In this document: piece after piece, positions 8,939-18,145 of the stretch
Layout: each line of letters starts with the position of its first letter
Position numbering within the stretch: position 1 is the stretch's first letter
From: Pontibacillus salipaludis
GTDB lineage: Bacteria; Bacillota; Bacilli; Bacillales; BH030062
Assembly: GCF_014642405.1 (NCBI RefSeq)
Contig: NZ_BMIN01000008.1
Span: 62,001 to 126,000 of the forward strand
Reading direction: 5' to 3'
Length of the DNA stretch: 64,000 bases
Notes under the pieces: model-generated
Database searches by the model: none
Told to the model about the DNA's origin: nothing
What the model saw: only the letters and a program-made list of their open reading frames with translations
Translations under genes and position numbers: made by a program

Positions 8939-9364
8939 ATGACGAACCAAAAACCCGTTCTATACTTCTTATGCACAGGAAACTCTTGCCGTAGCCAAAT
9001 GGCTGAAGCGTGGGGTAAACACTACCTTGGAGACACGTGGGACGTGAAAAGTGCTGGTATTGAAGCACACGGTCTGAACCCAAATGCCGTAAAAGCGATG
9101 AAAGAAGTCGACATGGATATCACAGATCAAACATCAGACATCATTGACCCGGAAATCCTAAATAACGCTGAATTTGTCGTAACTCTTTGTGGTGACGCCA
9201 ACGACAAATGCCCAATGACACCACCACACGTTCGCCGCGAACACTGGGGCTTTGACGACCCAGCCAAAGCAGAAGGAACAGAAGAAGAGAAATGGGCATT
9301 CTTCCAACGTGTTCGTGATGAAATTGGCGATCGTATCAAGCTTTTTGCTGAGACAGGGGAATAA
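8939..9364 (+). CDS. arsC: Thioredoxin-coupled arsenate reductase ArsC
   Basis: Reduces arsenate to arsenite using a cascade of three cysteines re-reduced by thioredoxin, of the low-molecular-weight tyrosine phosphatase fold. The P-loop Cys12-x5-Arg18 (CTGNSCR) is followed by Cys84 and Cys91 in [11 protein letters not shown], the layout of the Bacillus/Staphylococcus pI258 type enzyme. The length of 141 residues is typical. AAAGGAG precedes ATG 8939. Last gene of the ars operon, followed by a terminator. Confidence 0.95.
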   Translation: MTNQKPVLYFLCTGNSCRSQMAEAWGKHYLGDTWDVKSAGIEAHGLNPNAVKAMKEVDMDITDQTSDIIDPEILNNAEFVVTLCGDANDKCPMTPPHVRREHWGFDDPAKAEGTEEEKWAFFQRVRDEIGDRIKLFAETGE

Positions 9365-9385
9365 GAGTAGGAAGAAACAAAATAA

Positions 9386-9419
9386 AGAGACCAAATCACA
9401 TAGATTTGGTCTCTTTTTT
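9386..9419 (+). terminator. Intrinsic terminator of the ars operon
   Basis: AGAGACCAAATC and GATTTGGTCTCT form a perfect 12-bp stem with a 5-nt loop, followed by a T-tract. Confidence 0.92.
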
Positions 9420-9541
9420 GTGTCAAAGACTATTGGATACTAGTACTTATATGATTTTGAAACCTTATTAACATAACGTCAGGAGCTGCTTTTTAATTTG
9501 CTAATTTCTGGGGTGTTTTTTGCAATCCTGATGTATAAAAC

Positions 9542-9571
9542 AAGTGGGTAATTGTTATTTTATGTTAAAAT
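9542..9571 (+). promoter_or_regulatory. Leader with extended -10, shared with 37252-37281
   Basis: The 30 bases are nearly identical to 37252-37281, including GTAATTGTTATTTTATG followed by TTAAAAT. TGTTAAAAT reads as an extended -10 box. Both copies head clusters of small genes separated by the spacer repeat. Nothing else is seen in 9420-9667. Confidence 0.5.
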
Positions 9572-9667
9572 TAATGTAGGGTTAGTGGAAGCATGTACTT
9601 ATACGATCGGAGCATGATCTTTAATACGTATGATTTATAAGTTGAAAAAAATAAAGGACTGAGCTAT

Positions 9668-10012
9668 ATGAATCAGGTCGATATTGCGATGGCTATTTAT
9701 ATTGTTTTTATGATTGGGGCGACTTTTATAAGTTTTACATATGGCTCGACAATGATTAAAAGAACGGGATTTTTTCAACAAGCAGTCTTCATTGCAGGGA
9801 CGATCAACTTTTTGTTAGGTCTGTGTGCCATAATCGGTTGGTTTTTCTTTGCTGGTGGTATAAATGAATTTTTACTATTTGGAGGTTTGGTTTTAGGCAT
9901 AAGTTTATTAGTAGCAGGCGAAGGTCTTTTGATTACAATCTCACTTTTGAAACGGAAGAAGTGGATACAAATTTACCACGATAACAATAAATTTAAGAAC
10001 AGCAATACTTAA
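9668..10012 (+). CDS. Hypothetical 114-residue membrane protein
   Basis: No family recognised. Four hydrophobic segments are visible (about 6-26, 40-60, 68-90 and a shorter one), with basic loops (KRTG) and a polar, Lys/Asn-rich tail. The stop codon TAA runs directly into the spacer repeat AACTAACGGGTGCG. The gene has a shared leader promoter about 100 bp upstream and is followed by two further tiny membrane-protein genes. This resembles the larger small-gene cluster at 37-44 kb. Confidence 0.6.
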   Translation: MNQVDIAMAIYIVFMIGATFISFTYGSTMIKRTGFFQQAVFIAGTINFLLGLCAIIGWFFFAGGINEFLLFGGLVLGISLLVAGEGLLITISLLKRKKWIQIYHDNNKFKNSNT

Positions 10013-10060
10013 CTAACGGGTGCGATTGTTGAGAACAACTCTTTCTTTAGTAATGGGTTG
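10011..10060 (+). repeat. Spacer repeat R3 copy
   Basis: AACTAACGGGTGCGATTGTT followed by a GTTG/CAAC mini-hairpin and TCTTTCTTTAGTAATGGG, the pattern of the spacer repeats in 29-30 and 37-43 kb. A very degenerate copy (GTGCGATTGAGATCATCG) lies at 10300-10330. Confidence 0.6.
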
Positions 10061-10105
10061 TTTACTTTGATAAGTTAAGCTGTATAAATGATGGAGGTGT
10101 GAAAT

Positions 10106-10288
10106 GTGTCTCAGGAAGTTAGTTTTATCTTAGTACTAGTATCTATGTCTATATGGGTTACGGTATCTAGAGAGGCTATAAAACCTTCAAAAGAAATAAA
10201 CTGGTGGAAAATGATCACATTACTATCTGCTGGGACTTTAACTACATTCGTTATAACCTTTACCCTTTTCCAAGACTTGTTGTTATAG
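10106..10288 (+). CDS. Hypothetical 60-residue membrane protein
   Basis: GTG start behind GGAGGTG. It has an N-terminal hydrophobic segment (FILVLVSMSIWVTV), a short polar loop with KPSKEINWWK and a second hydrophobic segment (MITLLSAGTLTTFVITFTLF). This is a hairpin-like two-helix membrane protein. I recognise no family. It lies between spacer-repeat copies in the first small-gene cluster. Confidence 0.5.
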   Translation: MSQEVSFILVLVSMSIWVTVSREAIKPSKEINWWKMITLLSAGTLTTFVITFTLFQDLLL

Positions 10289-10356
10289 TTTCATAAACAC
10301 GTGCGATTGAGATCATCGATTTCATTGCAAAAGATGTAACGAGGAGGGTTGAAAAA

Positions 10357-10557
10357 GTGACTAAAGTTGAAAACGGCAGACAAGAAAAGCTTACAGTCTT
10401 ATCCGTATTTGCAGGAGGGATGGCAGGATTTGTAGTAAACGTTGGGTTAAGTTTGATGGCAGATTCTAGCATGACTGAGTACTATGGTATATCGATATTA
10501 TTAGGTGTTATAGTTGGTTTGTTATGGGATATCACAGATAAGTTAAATAGCAAGTAG
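10357..10557 (+). CDS. Hypothetical 66-residue membrane protein
   Basis: GTG start behind GAGGAGGG. It has a polar N-terminus (TKVENGRQEK) and two hydrophobic segments rich in Gly (VFAGGMAGFVVNVGLSLM and YGISILLGVIVGLLW), ending WDITDKLNSK. No family recognised. It is the last gene of the first small-gene cluster and converges on a minus-strand membrane-protein gene. Confidence 0.5.
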   Translation: MTKVENGRQEKLTVLSVFAGGMAGFVVNVGLSLMADSSMTEYYGISILLGVIVGLLWDITDKLNSK

Positions 10558-10604
10558 AAACTCCTCAAATCATCATCGACTTAAGCCCATATCGGACTGT
10601 TTCC

Positions 10605-10639
10605 AATAAAAATGCTTGGGCATTCTATTACCCAAGCAT
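10605..10639 (-). terminator. Intrinsic terminator of the minus-strand small gene
   Basis: ATGCTTGGG (10612-10620) and CCCAAGCAT (10631-10639) form a perfect stem. Read on the minus strand it is followed by TTTTTAT. Confidence 0.85.
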
Positions 10640-10824
10640 CAGACGCTAGCGTTTTTGAAATTCCTGTACATTCCCATCGCAGATATGGGAGCACCAATTA
10701 CACAAAACCACGCAAACCATTCAGAGTAGCTACCCTCAGAAACAAATACCAGTTGAAAAAGTCCAAGCGCAAATAACAAGATACAGCCAATCATTCCAAA
10801 GATATAACGTACCCCTTTTCCCAT
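10639..10824 (-). CDS. Hypothetical 61-residue membrane protein
   Basis: ATG at 10824 has AGGAGG six bases upstream; the frame stays open a few codons further. Two hydrophobic segments are visible (YIFGMIGCILLFALGLFQLVF and WFAWFCVIGAPISAMGMY) with a basic start (MGKGVR) and end (RNFKNASV). No family recognised. It is monocistronic with its own terminator. Confidence 0.6.
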   Translation of the reverse strand: MGKGVRYIFGMIGCILLFALGLFQLVFVSEGSYSEWFAWFCVIGAPISAMGMYRNFKNASV

Positions 10825-10951
10825 AGAGAACCTCCTATACAACAATCTCTCATATTTATGTTACCACAGAGAATACAAAAATTACCATAAAACGTATGCT
10901 GTTTCTAAATCACTCCATAAGTAATCAAAAAATTAATTATCAAGTTTTTAT

Positions 10952-10965
10952 TGAAAACGATTACA
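10952..10965 (+). promoter_or_regulatory. cre site upstream of the rbs operon
   Basis: TGAAAACGATTACA matches every position of the cre consensus TGWAANCGNTNWCA. It lies 52 bp before the rbsR start, so CcpA repression of ribose uptake is expected. Confidence 0.75.
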
Positions 10966-10980
10966 AATATATGTTACTTT

Positions 10981-11000
10981 ATGTGTAACCGGTTACACAT
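10981..11000 (+). promoter_or_regulatory. Perfect 20-bp palindromic operator for RbsR
   Basis: ATGTGTAACCGGTTACACAT is fully self-complementary with a central CG and sits 16 bp before rbsR, a standard LacI-family autoregulatory position. Confidence 0.75.
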
Positions 11001-11016
11001 AGCAGGGAGTGAAAAG

Positions 11017-11994
11017 ATGATTACCATAAAAGACGTTGCCCGTGAAGCAGGTGTATCAGTAGCCACCGTCTCACGAGTGCTAAATGAAAATGGCTATGTA
11101 GGAGAGGAAACAAAAAAGAAAGTCCAGAAGGCCATGAATACATTAAACTATAGTCCAAACGAAGTAGCTCGCTCCCTGTATAAACGGGAATCGAAACTGA
11201 TTGGACTATTGCTACCAGACATAACAAACCCATTCTTTCCTCAACTTGCCAGGGGCATAGAAGATACCGTGAATCAGTCAGGGTATCGGCTGTTACTCGG
11301 AAATAGTGATGAGGAGTTAGAGAAAGAACTTGATTATATTCAGACGTTCGTCCAGAATAACGTCGTTGGCATGATTTCAGCGACAAACCATGTCGATCAA
11401 AATATTTATGACGCCTTACAAATTCCACTTGTCCTACTAGACCGTACGACAGATCAGTATCCTTCTGTCTACAGCGACGGACGGGAAGGTGGTAGACTTG
11501 CGGCGCGTACGTTGATTGAAAAGGGAGCCAAAAGAATTACGTTGATGAAAGGGCCAGCCCACGTGAAACCAGCACAGGATCGCTTTAAGGGAGCGGTTGA
11601 TGTGTTGAGTGAAACGGATATTGATTTTTCCGTGCTTGCGACCACGTCTTATTCTTTCGAAGATGCCAAAGGGTGGGCTGAGGAACTGTTTCAGAAATAC
11701 CCGAACACAGACGGCGTCATCGCAAGTAACGATATTGTAGGGATCGCCATTATTCATGAAGCGCTAAGGCTTGGTAAGAGAATTCCAGAAGATCTGCAAA
11801 TTATCGGGTACGATGATATCCCGCAAAGCAGCCTATCCTATCCGCCGCTTTCAACGATCCGACAGCCAGCTTACGAAATGGGTCAGGCGGCAGCGGAGCT
11901 ACTTTTACAAACGATTAAAAAAGAACCAGGGGTCGAAACGACAATCGAGATGCCTGTAGAATTTATAGAACGAGATACGACTAGAAAGGAATGA
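11017..11994 (+). CDS. rbsR: Ribose operon repressor (LacI family)
   Basis: HTH at the very start (MITIKDVAREAGVSVATVSRVLN), a hinge, and a ribose-binding-protein-like sensor domain containing LLLPDITNPFFPQLARGIED and IIGYDDIPQSSLSYPPLSTIRQP. About 325 residues, the usual length. The frame opens at 10951, but ATG 11017 has GGGAGTG in place and puts the HTH at residue 1. It overlaps rbsK by four bases (ATGA). It heads the complete rbsRKDACB operon, and its operator palindrome and a cre site lie immediately upstream. Confidence 0.93.
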   Translation: MITIKDVAREAGVSVATVSRVLNENGYVGEETKKKVQKAMNTLNYSPNEVARSLYKRESKLIGLLLPDITNPFFPQLARGIEDTVNQSGYRLLLGNSDEELEKELDYIQTFVQNNVVGMISATNHVDQNIYDALQIPLVLLDRTTDQYPSVYSDGREGGRLAARTLIEKGAKRITLMKGPAHVKPAQDRFKGAVDVLSETDIDFSVLATTSYSFEDAKGWAEELFQKYPNTDGVIASNDIVGIAIIHEALRLGKRIPEDLQIIGYDDIPQSSLSYPPLSTIRQPAYEMGQAAAELLLQTIKKEPGVETTIEMPVEFIERDTTRKE

Positions 11995-12890
11995 AGGTTA
12001 TGAATAAACCAAAGATTGCAGTTATAGGCAGTTCGTCGATGGATTTAGTGGTTACCTCGAACAGACGTCCATTAGCAGGGGAGACGGTTTTAGGAGAGTC
12101 TTTTGAAACCGTTCCTGGAGGTAAAGGAGCCAATCAAGCTGTTGCGGCAGCTAGACTTGGAGCTGACGTCTACATGATTGGACGTGTAGGAGATGATCCA
12201 TATGGGACGGAAATTTTGGAGAACCTGAAACGCGAAGGAGTTCATACCGACCATGTGGAACCGGTTACACATGTGAGAAGTGGAACAGCCCACATTATAT
12301 TAGCTGAAGGGGATAATAGCATTGTCGTTGTAAAAGGGGCTAATGATCACGTCACGCCAGACTATGTGAATCAAGCTCGAGCTCGACTAGCTGAGTGTGA
12401 TCTGGTTCTCATTCAACAAGAGATCCCAGAAGAAACAGTGATCGAGACAGCGAGGTTGTGCAAGGAGTTAAATGTTCCACTTTTATTAAATCCGGCACCC
12501 GCGAGAGAGATCCCTGAAGAGGTCATTGAACAAGTGAGTTATCTTACACCAAATGAACACGAAGCCGCACAGTTATTTGAGGGAGAAACCCTTTCAGCTA
12601 TTCTGAAGCGTTTCCCAAATAAGTTATTTATTACAGAAGGAAAAGCGGGCGTTCGATTCTTTAATAACCAAGAAGAAGTGCTTGTCCCGTCCTTCCCAGT
12701 AGAAGCTGTTGATACAACAGGAGCTGGAGATACCTTTAACGCAGCATTTGCCACAGCGATCGCCGAAGGGAAATTACTATTTGAATCCTTGCGTTTCGCA
12801 AACCAAGCAGCGGCCTTATCTGTCACTGGATTTGGAGCTCAGGGCGGAATGCCAACACGAGCTGAGGTAGAAGGGGAGTTGAACAAATGA
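11991..12890 (+). CDS. rbsK: Ribokinase
   Basis: Phosphorylates ribose at O5 with ATP in the cytoplasm (PfkB family). Both PfkB signatures are visible: the N-terminal GGKGANQAVAAARLGADVYMIG and the C-terminal DTTGAGDTFNAAFA with the catalytic Asp of GAGD. Length 299 is normal. The start overlaps the rbsR stop, and a second ATG at 12000 is possible. Its end overlaps rbsD by four bases, so it is translationally coupled on both sides. Confidence 0.95.
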   Translation: MKVMNKPKIAVIGSSSMDLVVTSNRRPLAGETVLGESFETVPGGKGANQAVAAARLGADVYMIGRVGDDPYGTEILENLKREGVHTDHVEPVTHVRSGTAHIILAEGDNSIVVVKGANDHVTPDYVNQARARLAECDLVLIQQEIPEETVIETARLCKELNVPLLLNPAPAREIPEEVIEQVSYLTPNEHEAAQLFEGETLSAILKRFPNKLFITEGKAGVRFFNNQEEVLVPSFPVEAVDTTGAGDTFNAAFATAIAEGKLLFESLRFANQAAALSVTGFGAQGGMPTRAEVEGELNK

Positions 12891-13273
12891 AGCGCCACGG
12901 CATAGTAAACAGCCATATCGCAAAAATATTCGCTGATCTTGGGCACACCGATACAATCGTAGTCGCCGATGCCGGTCTCCCGATACCAGACGGGGTCACG
13001 AAGATCGATCTATCCTTACAGCAAGGCGTGCCACGTTTCTTAGATGTAGTGGCATTGTTAAATGAAGAAATGGTTGTCGAGAAAACGACGGTTGCGAACG
13101 AAATGGAACAGAATGAAGAAGTGCATGATGGGTTTAGGGAATCGTTCGATGATGTGGAGTACATCTCACACGAATCATTGAAACAACAATTGAAGAACGC
13201 AAAAGCCGTTATCCGCACAGGAGAAGTTACACCTTATGCAAACTGTATTCTACACGCTGGCGTCACGTTCTAA
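12887..13273 (+). CDS. rbsD: D-ribose pyranase
   Basis: Interconverts beta-pyranose and furanose forms of ribose, supplying the form used by ribokinase. It starts MKRHGIVNSHIAKIFADLGHTD with the conserved active-site His, and ends in the family-typical TGEVTPYANCILHAGVTF. Length 128 is close to the usual 131. It lies between rbsK and rbsA. Confidence 0.95.
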   Translation: MKRHGIVNSHIAKIFADLGHTDTIVVADAGLPIPDGVTKIDLSLQQGVPRFLDVVALLNEEMVVEKTTVANEMEQNEEVHDGFRESFDDVEYISHESLKQQLKNAKAVIRTGEVTPYANCILHAGVTF

Positions 13274-13289
13274 CAAAGGGGGATGAAAC

Positions 13290-14780
13290 ATGAAGATCTC
13301 TATGGAGAACATCCACAAAGCCTTCGGGACCAATCAGGTGCTCGAAGGTGTGGATATGGAAATTAAAGATGGAGAGGTTCACGCTCTAATGGGAGAGAAT
13401 GGAGCGGGGAAGTCGACGTTAATGAAGATTCTCACAGGCCTTCATCAGAAAGACGAAGGGACCTTCACGATCGACGGAGAAGAGAAGACATTTGCTAATC
13501 CAAAAGAAGCCGAGCAGTTTGGGATTGCGTTTATCCACCAGGAGCTCAATGTGTGGCCGGACTTAACGGTATTAGAGAACCTGTTTATTAACAAAGAGCC
13601 TGTTACGAAGTTCGGTCTTATTCAAACGAAAAAAATGAAAGCGATTGCGAACGAGCAATTTGAGAAGTTAGCCGTTTCGATTCCTCTTCATAAAGAAGCC
13701 GGAGAGTGCTCGGTCGGGGAACAGCAGATGATCGAAATTGCCAAGGCACTCATGACCGATGCGAAAGTGATCATTATGGACGAGCCATCGGCTGCTCTTA
13801 CAGACCGGGAGATCGAGAAGCTATTTGATGTGATTCGCTCGTTGAAAGCATCAGGCGTATCGATTGTTTACATTTCGCACCGTATGGAAGAGATCTTTAC
13901 GATTTGCGACCGGATTACCGTGATGCGCGATGGACACACCGTTGATACAACACCGATTCCAGAGACGAGCTTTGATGATGTGGTTAGGAAGATGGTCGGT
14001 AGAGAGCTGACAGACCGGTTCCCAGAAAGAACGCCAGATTCTGGTGAGGCGGTACTTGAAGTGAAAGGGCTTGGCCGAAAAGGGGTCTTTCAGGATGTGA
14101 ATTTCAACGCTCGCGCTGGTGAAATTGTCGGGGTAGCCGGATTGATGGGAGCTGGACGCACAGAAATTATGCGAACCCTATTCGGCTTAGACGGGAAGTA
14201 TGATGGCGAGATTTTTGTAAACGGTCAGAAAGTAGACGTGAAGAATCCGAGTCAGGCCGTAAAGCTTGGTCTAGGGTTTATCACAGAAGACCGTAAAGGA
14301 GAAGGACTTGTCCTGGATTTCCCGATTAAAGACAACATTGCTTTACCAAGCTTAAGGAGCTTTACAAAGAATAGTTTGATTCAGGAAAAAGAAGAACAAG
14401 AATTCGTTGATCTGCTTATCAAACGCCTAACGGTTAAAACGGAATCTTCTAAAACAGAAGCCAAGAATTTATCAGGCGGAAATCAGCAAAAGGTCGTCAT
14501 CGCCAAATGGATTGGGATTGGACCGAAAGTGTTAATTCTAGATGAACCAACGCGCGGTGTAGACGTTGGGGCGAAGAGAGAGATCTATCAGTTAATGAAT
14601 GAACTAACAGACCGCGGCGTCGCAATCATTATGGTATCTTCTGAACTACCAGAAGTTCTAGGGATGAGCGACCGGGTTCTCGTTGTACATGAGGGGACCA
14701 TTGCTGGGGAGCTCAACCGAGAGGAAGCCGACCAGGAGAAAATTATGACATTAGCAACAGGGGGTCAAGTCAATGGATAG
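13290..14780 (+). CDS. rbsA: Ribose ABC transporter, double ATPase subunit
   Basis: 496 residues with two fused ABC domains. The first has a complete Walker A (GENGAGKST), signature [15 protein letters not shown] and Walker [12 protein letters not shown]. The second has the degenerate GLMGAGRTE loop usual for monosaccharide ABC ATPases, signature [14 protein letters not shown] and Walker [12 protein letters not shown]. It powers ribose import with RbsC and RbsB. GGGGGATG ribosome binding site before ATG 13290; it overlaps rbsC by eight bases. Confidence 0.95.
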   Translation: MKISMENIHKAFGTNQVLEGVDMEIKDGEVHALMGENGAGKSTLMKILTGLHQKDEGTFTIDGEEKTFANPKEAEQFGIAFIHQELNVWPDLTVLENLFINKEPVTKFGLIQTKKMKAIANEQFEKLAVSIPLHKEAGECSVGEQQMIEIAKALMTDAKVIIMDEPSAALTDREIEKLFDVIRSLKASGVSIVYISHRMEEIFTICDRITVMRDGHTVDTTPIPETSFDDVVRKMVGRELTDRFPERTPDSGEAVLEVKGLGRKGVFQDVNFNARAGEIVGVAGLMGAGRTEIMRTLFGLDGKYDGEIFVNGQKVDVKNPSQAVKLGLGFITEDRKGEGLVLDFPIKDNIALPSLRSFTKNSLIQEKEEQEFVDLLIKRLTVKTESSKTEAKNLSGGNQQKVVIAKWIGIGPKVLILDEPTRGVDVGAKREIYQLMNELTDRGVAIIMVSSELPEVLGMSDRVLVVHEGTIAGELNREEADQEKIMTLATGGQVNG

Positions 14781-15729
14781 TGCAATCAAAGGGGCAAAAC
14801 AGGTAGGAAATATCACACAAAAATTAGGTCCGTTTGTCGGGCTGCTCGCTCTTATCGTAGTTGTATCGATTTTTAATTCTAGTTTCTTAGAACCGTTGAA
14901 CTTATTAAATCTATTAAGACAAGTCGCGATTAATGCGTTGATCGCTTATGGAATGACATTCGTTATTTTAACAGGTGGAATTGATTTATCTGTTGGTTCT
15001 GTACTCGCGTTATCGAGTGCTTTAATGGCCGGCATGATGGTATCGGGTCTTGATCCGATCCTAGCGATTATTATTGGGTGTCTACTAGGTGCTGTGATGG
15101 GAGCCGTAAACGGTCTTCTTATTACAAAAGGGAAAATGGCACCGTTTATCGCAACACTTGCAACAATGACGATGTTCCGAGGATTGACGCTCGTATATAC
15201 AGACGGAAATCCGATAACAGGACTTGGCGATAGCTACGCATTCCAGCTATTCGGACGTGGGTATTTCTTAGGTATTCCGGTACCAGCAATTACGATGTTT
15301 CTTGCTTTCGCCGTTCTTTGGGTGATTTTACACAAAACGCCATTCGGTCGTAAGACATATGCGATTGGTGGCAATGAGAAAGCAGCTCTTATTTCAGGTA
15401 TTAATGTGTCTCGCGTTAAGGTTATGGTTTATTCGCTTGCAGGCTTATTATCTGCCCTTGCAGGTGCGATTCTAGTATCCCGTCTTGATTCGGCTCAGCC
15501 AACAGCCGGTGAAGCGTACGAGTTAGACGCGATTGCCGCTGTTGTACTAGGTGGTACGAGCCTATCAGGTGGTCGTGGATTAATTATAGGAACACTGATT
15601 GGTGCACTTATTATCGGTACACTGAATAATGGCTTGAACCTACTTGGGGTTTCTTCCTTCTTCCAGATGGTTGTGAAGGGTGTCGTTATTATCATCGCCG
15701 TATTAATTGACCGAAAGAAAGCAGCATAG
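14773..15729 (+). CDS. rbsC: Ribose ABC transporter permease
   Basis: 318-residue membrane subunit of the BPD-transporter type 2 family. Hydrophobic segments run through most of the length. The family blocks [22 protein letters not shown] and the coupling-helix region [28 protein letters not shown] are visible, as is [20 protein letters not shown]. It starts inside the end of rbsA and ends ten bases before rbsB. Confidence 0.95.
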   Translation: MDSAIKGAKQVGNITQKLGPFVGLLALIVVVSIFNSSFLEPLNLLNLLRQVAINALIAYGMTFVILTGGIDLSVGSVLALSSALMAGMMVSGLDPILAIIIGCLLGAVMGAVNGLLITKGKMAPFIATLATMTMFRGLTLVYTDGNPITGLGDSYAFQLFGRGYFLGIPVPAITMFLAFAVLWVILHKTPFGRKTYAIGGNEKAALISGINVSRVKVMVYSLAGLLSALAGAILVSRLDSAQPTAGEAYELDAIAAVVLGGTSLSGGRGLIIGTLIGALIIGTLNNGLNLLGVSSFFQMVVKGVVIIIAVLIDRKKAA

Positions 15730-15739
15730 GGGGATAAAC

Positions 15740-16672
15740 ATGAGAAAATTACGTCTTATAACTATGATGAGCCTCGTCCTTATTTTCCTAAGCGCCTGTT
15801 CCCTGCAACCGCCAGAATGGGCGAAGCCAAGCTCAGGCAGCGGAGAAGGGGACGTGAAAGTCGGACTATCCGTTTCAACATTAAATAATCCTTTCTTCGT
15901 ATCAATGAAAGAAGGAGTCGAGCAGGAAGCTGAAGCACAAGGAATGGAAGTTGTTGTCGTGGACGCGCAAAATGACGCAGCGAAACAGGTAAATGATGTA
16001 GAAGATTTAATCCAACAAGGTGTTGATGTTCTACTCATCAACCCAACAGACTCAGCAGCCATCTCAACAGCCGTTCAATTTGCTAATAGTCTTGGCATTC
16101 CAGTTGTTACACTTGATCGCTCCGCTGAAAAAGGAGAAGTCGCAACGTTAGTTAGCTCGGATAATGAAAAAGGTGGCGAAATCGCTGGAGAGTATATCGT
16201 TGAACAAGTTGGTGAAGGGGCCAAAGTCGCTGAACTAGAAGGCGTACCAGGCGCATCTGCAACCCGCGAACGCGGAGCAGGATTCCACAACATCGCCGAT
16301 GAACAGCTAGACGTTGTCGCCAAACAAACAGCAAACTTTGACCGTACTGAAGGATTAACGACGATGGAGAATATGCTTCAGGGGAACCCTGACATTGAAG
16401 CCGTCTTCGCCCACAATGACGAAATGGCCCTTGGCGCCTACCAAGCCATCCAAAGCTCAGGCCGCGATATTCTCGTTGTAGGATTTGACGGCAACGACGA
16501 TGCCATGAGCAGTATCAAAAGCGGAAACCTCTCCGCAACCGTAGCCCAACAGCCGATTGAGATTGGTAAACTAGCTGTCCAGGCGGGGGATGATGTTCTT
16601 CAAGGGAACGAAGTAGAAGACACAATTCCAGTGCCGCTTAAGCTTGTGACGGAAGAGAATGTAGAAGAATAA
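15740..16672 (+). CDS. rbsB: Ribose-binding lipoprotein
   Basis: Substrate-binding component of the ribose importer. Signal peptide MRKLRLITMMSLVLIFLSAC with lipobox LSAC; Cys20 becomes the lipidated N-terminus. The mature protein shows the periplasmic-binding fold (VGLSVSTLNNPFFVSMKEGVE, LLINPTDSAAI, VFAHNDEMALGAYQAI). The frame opens at 15707 inside rbsC, but ATG 15740 behind GGGGGATAAAC gives the proper signal peptide. Last gene of the operon. Confidence 0.94.
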   Translation: MRKLRLITMMSLVLIFLSACSLQPPEWAKPSSGSGEGDVKVGLSVSTLNNPFFVSMKEGVEQEAEAQGMEVVVVDAQNDAAKQVNDVEDLIQQGVDVLLINPTDSAAISTAVQFANSLGIPVVTLDRSAEKGEVATLVSSDNEKGGEIAGEYIVEQVGEGAKVAELEGVPGASATRERGAGFHNIADEQLDVVAKQTANFDRTEGLTTMENMLQGNPDIEAVFAHNDEMALGAYQAIQSSGRDILVVGFDGNDDAMSSIKSGNLSATVAQQPIEIGKLAVQAGDDVLQGNEVEDTIPVPLKLVTEENVEE

Positions 16673-16682
16673 GGTTTTGAAG

Positions 16683-16707
16683 AACCCGGGTGTCAGGCAC
16701 CCGGGTT
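16683..16707. terminator. Bidirectional hairpin between rbsB and the DJ-1-like gene
   Basis: AACCCGGGTG and CACCCGGGTT form a perfect 10-bp stem with a 5-nt loop, followed by TTTATTGTT. Its core GGGTGTCAGGCACCC resembles the palindromes at 61078 and 61641, so it may derive from a repeat. Confidence 0.7.
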
Positions 16708-16712
16708 TATTG

Positions 16713-17279
16713 TTAACTTCTCAACTGATTTTTAAAGAACAAGACAGTCTCTAGTTCATCCTCCCGATCTTCAAACAGATCAAGCTCCTTACCAACCGCA
16801 ACCGCAAATTCGATATACGCATTTCCTTCAGCTGTAATTAGGTTCTCACACACCGTCACATCAGCCTTGCTTTTATAAGACGGATTAAAGCACGAAGGGA
16901 ACTCTTCTATTTCAATCGAAGTAGAATATTCCCGCTCTCGTAATACAGAGCTTGCCCCTAAGAGTGTAGACGCCCCGCAAATCGCGGCGATCCACTTATT
17001 CTTTTCATCAAATTCCCGAATAAGGGTAGTGATTTTACTTTCCTCTAAGAGTGGCTCAGGATCTCCCCCTGGAAGGATTAATAGATCGTACTCCCCGGCC
17101 GCGCATTCGTCGATCGTTTTCGTGACCTTCACCGTAAATTGACCGCTGTGCGTCACTTCTGACTGAAGAGCCGTCGTCTCAATCTCACAATCTGTAACGC
17201 TTAGGATGTAGGATAAGGGACTAACCTCCCAATCCACATAGCCTTCGTATAATAAGAATAATGCTTTCAATGAATCCAT
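16713..17279 (-). CDS. DJ-1/PfpI family protein
   Basis: Type-1 glutamine amidotransferase-like fold of the DJ-1/ThiJ/PfpI superfamily. The start KALFLLYEGYVDWE carries the conserved acidic residue, DLLILPGGDPEP gives the second motif, and the nucleophile elbow AAICGASTLLGA holds the conserved Cys. About 188 residues is a usual length. The exact activity (chaperone, glyoxalase or amidase) cannot be read. The frame is open to 17348. ATG 17279 and TTG 17270 are the likely starts, the TTG having better spacing from AGAAAGG. Confidence 0.8.
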   Translation of the reverse strand: MDSLKALFLLYEGYVDWEVSPLSYILSVTDCEIETTALQSEVTHSGQFTVKVTKTIDECAAGEYDLLILPGGDPEPLLEESKITTLIREFDEKNKWIAAICGASTLLGASSVLREREYSTSIEIEEFPSCFNPSYKSKADVTVCENLITAEGNAYIEFAVAVGKELDLFEDREDELETVLFFKNQLRS

Positions 17280-17492
17280 CCTTTCTACTGGATCGTTTAT
17301 ACAATATATTGAAAATTCTAACATAAAGCAAAGCGATTGTTGAAACATTTAGAAAAATAAGGAAGGGAACCTTTTCTGCTGTATGGAACGAGTCCTAATA
17401 GTATAGTAGGTAGAAGATGTGATTGAGGTGGAAATGGTGTTTGTTACCATTATGAGATTTCAACTTGAGAAAGTGAAACAGTATTACACCAT

Positions 17493-17603
17493 TCTAGGGA
17501 CCGAAGGTTTCACTATAAATGCAGGGATTTTGAAAGAATCATTACAGTTGATGAAGATGGAATAGTGGTCGATTATCCAAGTTTTTTCGTTCGGGAACAT
17601 TGA
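17493..17603 (+). pseudogene. Possible decayed 3' end of a gene
   Basis: The frame ending at TGA 17601-17603 reads HYKCRDFERIITVDEDGIVV then DYPSFFVREH, which looks like the tail of a real protein. It has no start, and the preceding sequence is in another frame (from about 17436). The tail vaguely resembles putative glycolipid-binding (DUF1079-like) proteins; this is uncertain. The rest of 17280-17672 shows nothing I can name. Confidence 0.3.
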
Positions 17604-17672
17604 AATTCGATCCATGAATCAAGGATCTTTTGGTACAATAAGTAAAATAGCTTCTCTAGGAGGTGTAGGCAA

Positions 17673-17888
17673 TTGAAAAGAGTGTTCCTACAGGGAGCGA
17701 TGATGGTTGGCATTAGTGGCCTTCTCGTGTTCATTGGTTATTCATTCAGAATCAAGCTCCTTATGCTTTCTTACTCTGAAGAAACATCTTCAGGGATCAC
17801 AGTAGGTGGTTCCATTCTGCCTATAGTCATTGCTGCGATTTGTTGCTATCTATTTGACCGGATATATTATCGAACAAACGTAGTGTGA
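17673..17888 (+). CDS. Hypothetical 71-residue membrane protein
   Basis: TTG start with AGGAGG nine bases upstream. Two hydrophobic segments (GAMMVGISGLLVFIGYSF and GGSILPIVIAAICCYLFDRIYY) are separated by a polar loop with SEETSSG. No family recognised. It is followed by a strong terminator at 17943. Confidence 0.55.
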   Translation: MKRVFLQGAMMVGISGLLVFIGYSFRIKLLMLSYSEETSSGITVGGSILPIVIAAICCYLFDRIYYRTNVV

Positions 17889-17942
17889 AGAACGATCAAG
17901 TAATTACGTACATAGTATGTTAGCTTTGTACTCTCTACTAGG

Positions 17943-17978
17943 AGGCGTATTCGCTTAGGAGGTGAATACGCCTTTTTT
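17943..17978 (+). terminator. Intrinsic terminator
   Basis: AGGCGTATTC and GAATACGCCT form a perfect 10-bp stem, followed by six T. Confidence 0.9.
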
Positions 17979-18145
17979 ACGGGGGCGATAGCTTCCACGA
18001 AAGCTGTATAAGTACTGGATGTTTTTTCCTCCTCTATTACATGAGTCGTATTATGGATTGATAAGCATATCTTAATTGCCATTTTGTAAAATGGCGCACA
18101 GCGCGATTAGTGGGGGTTATTTTCCAACCTCGCTTCCTTGTACAG

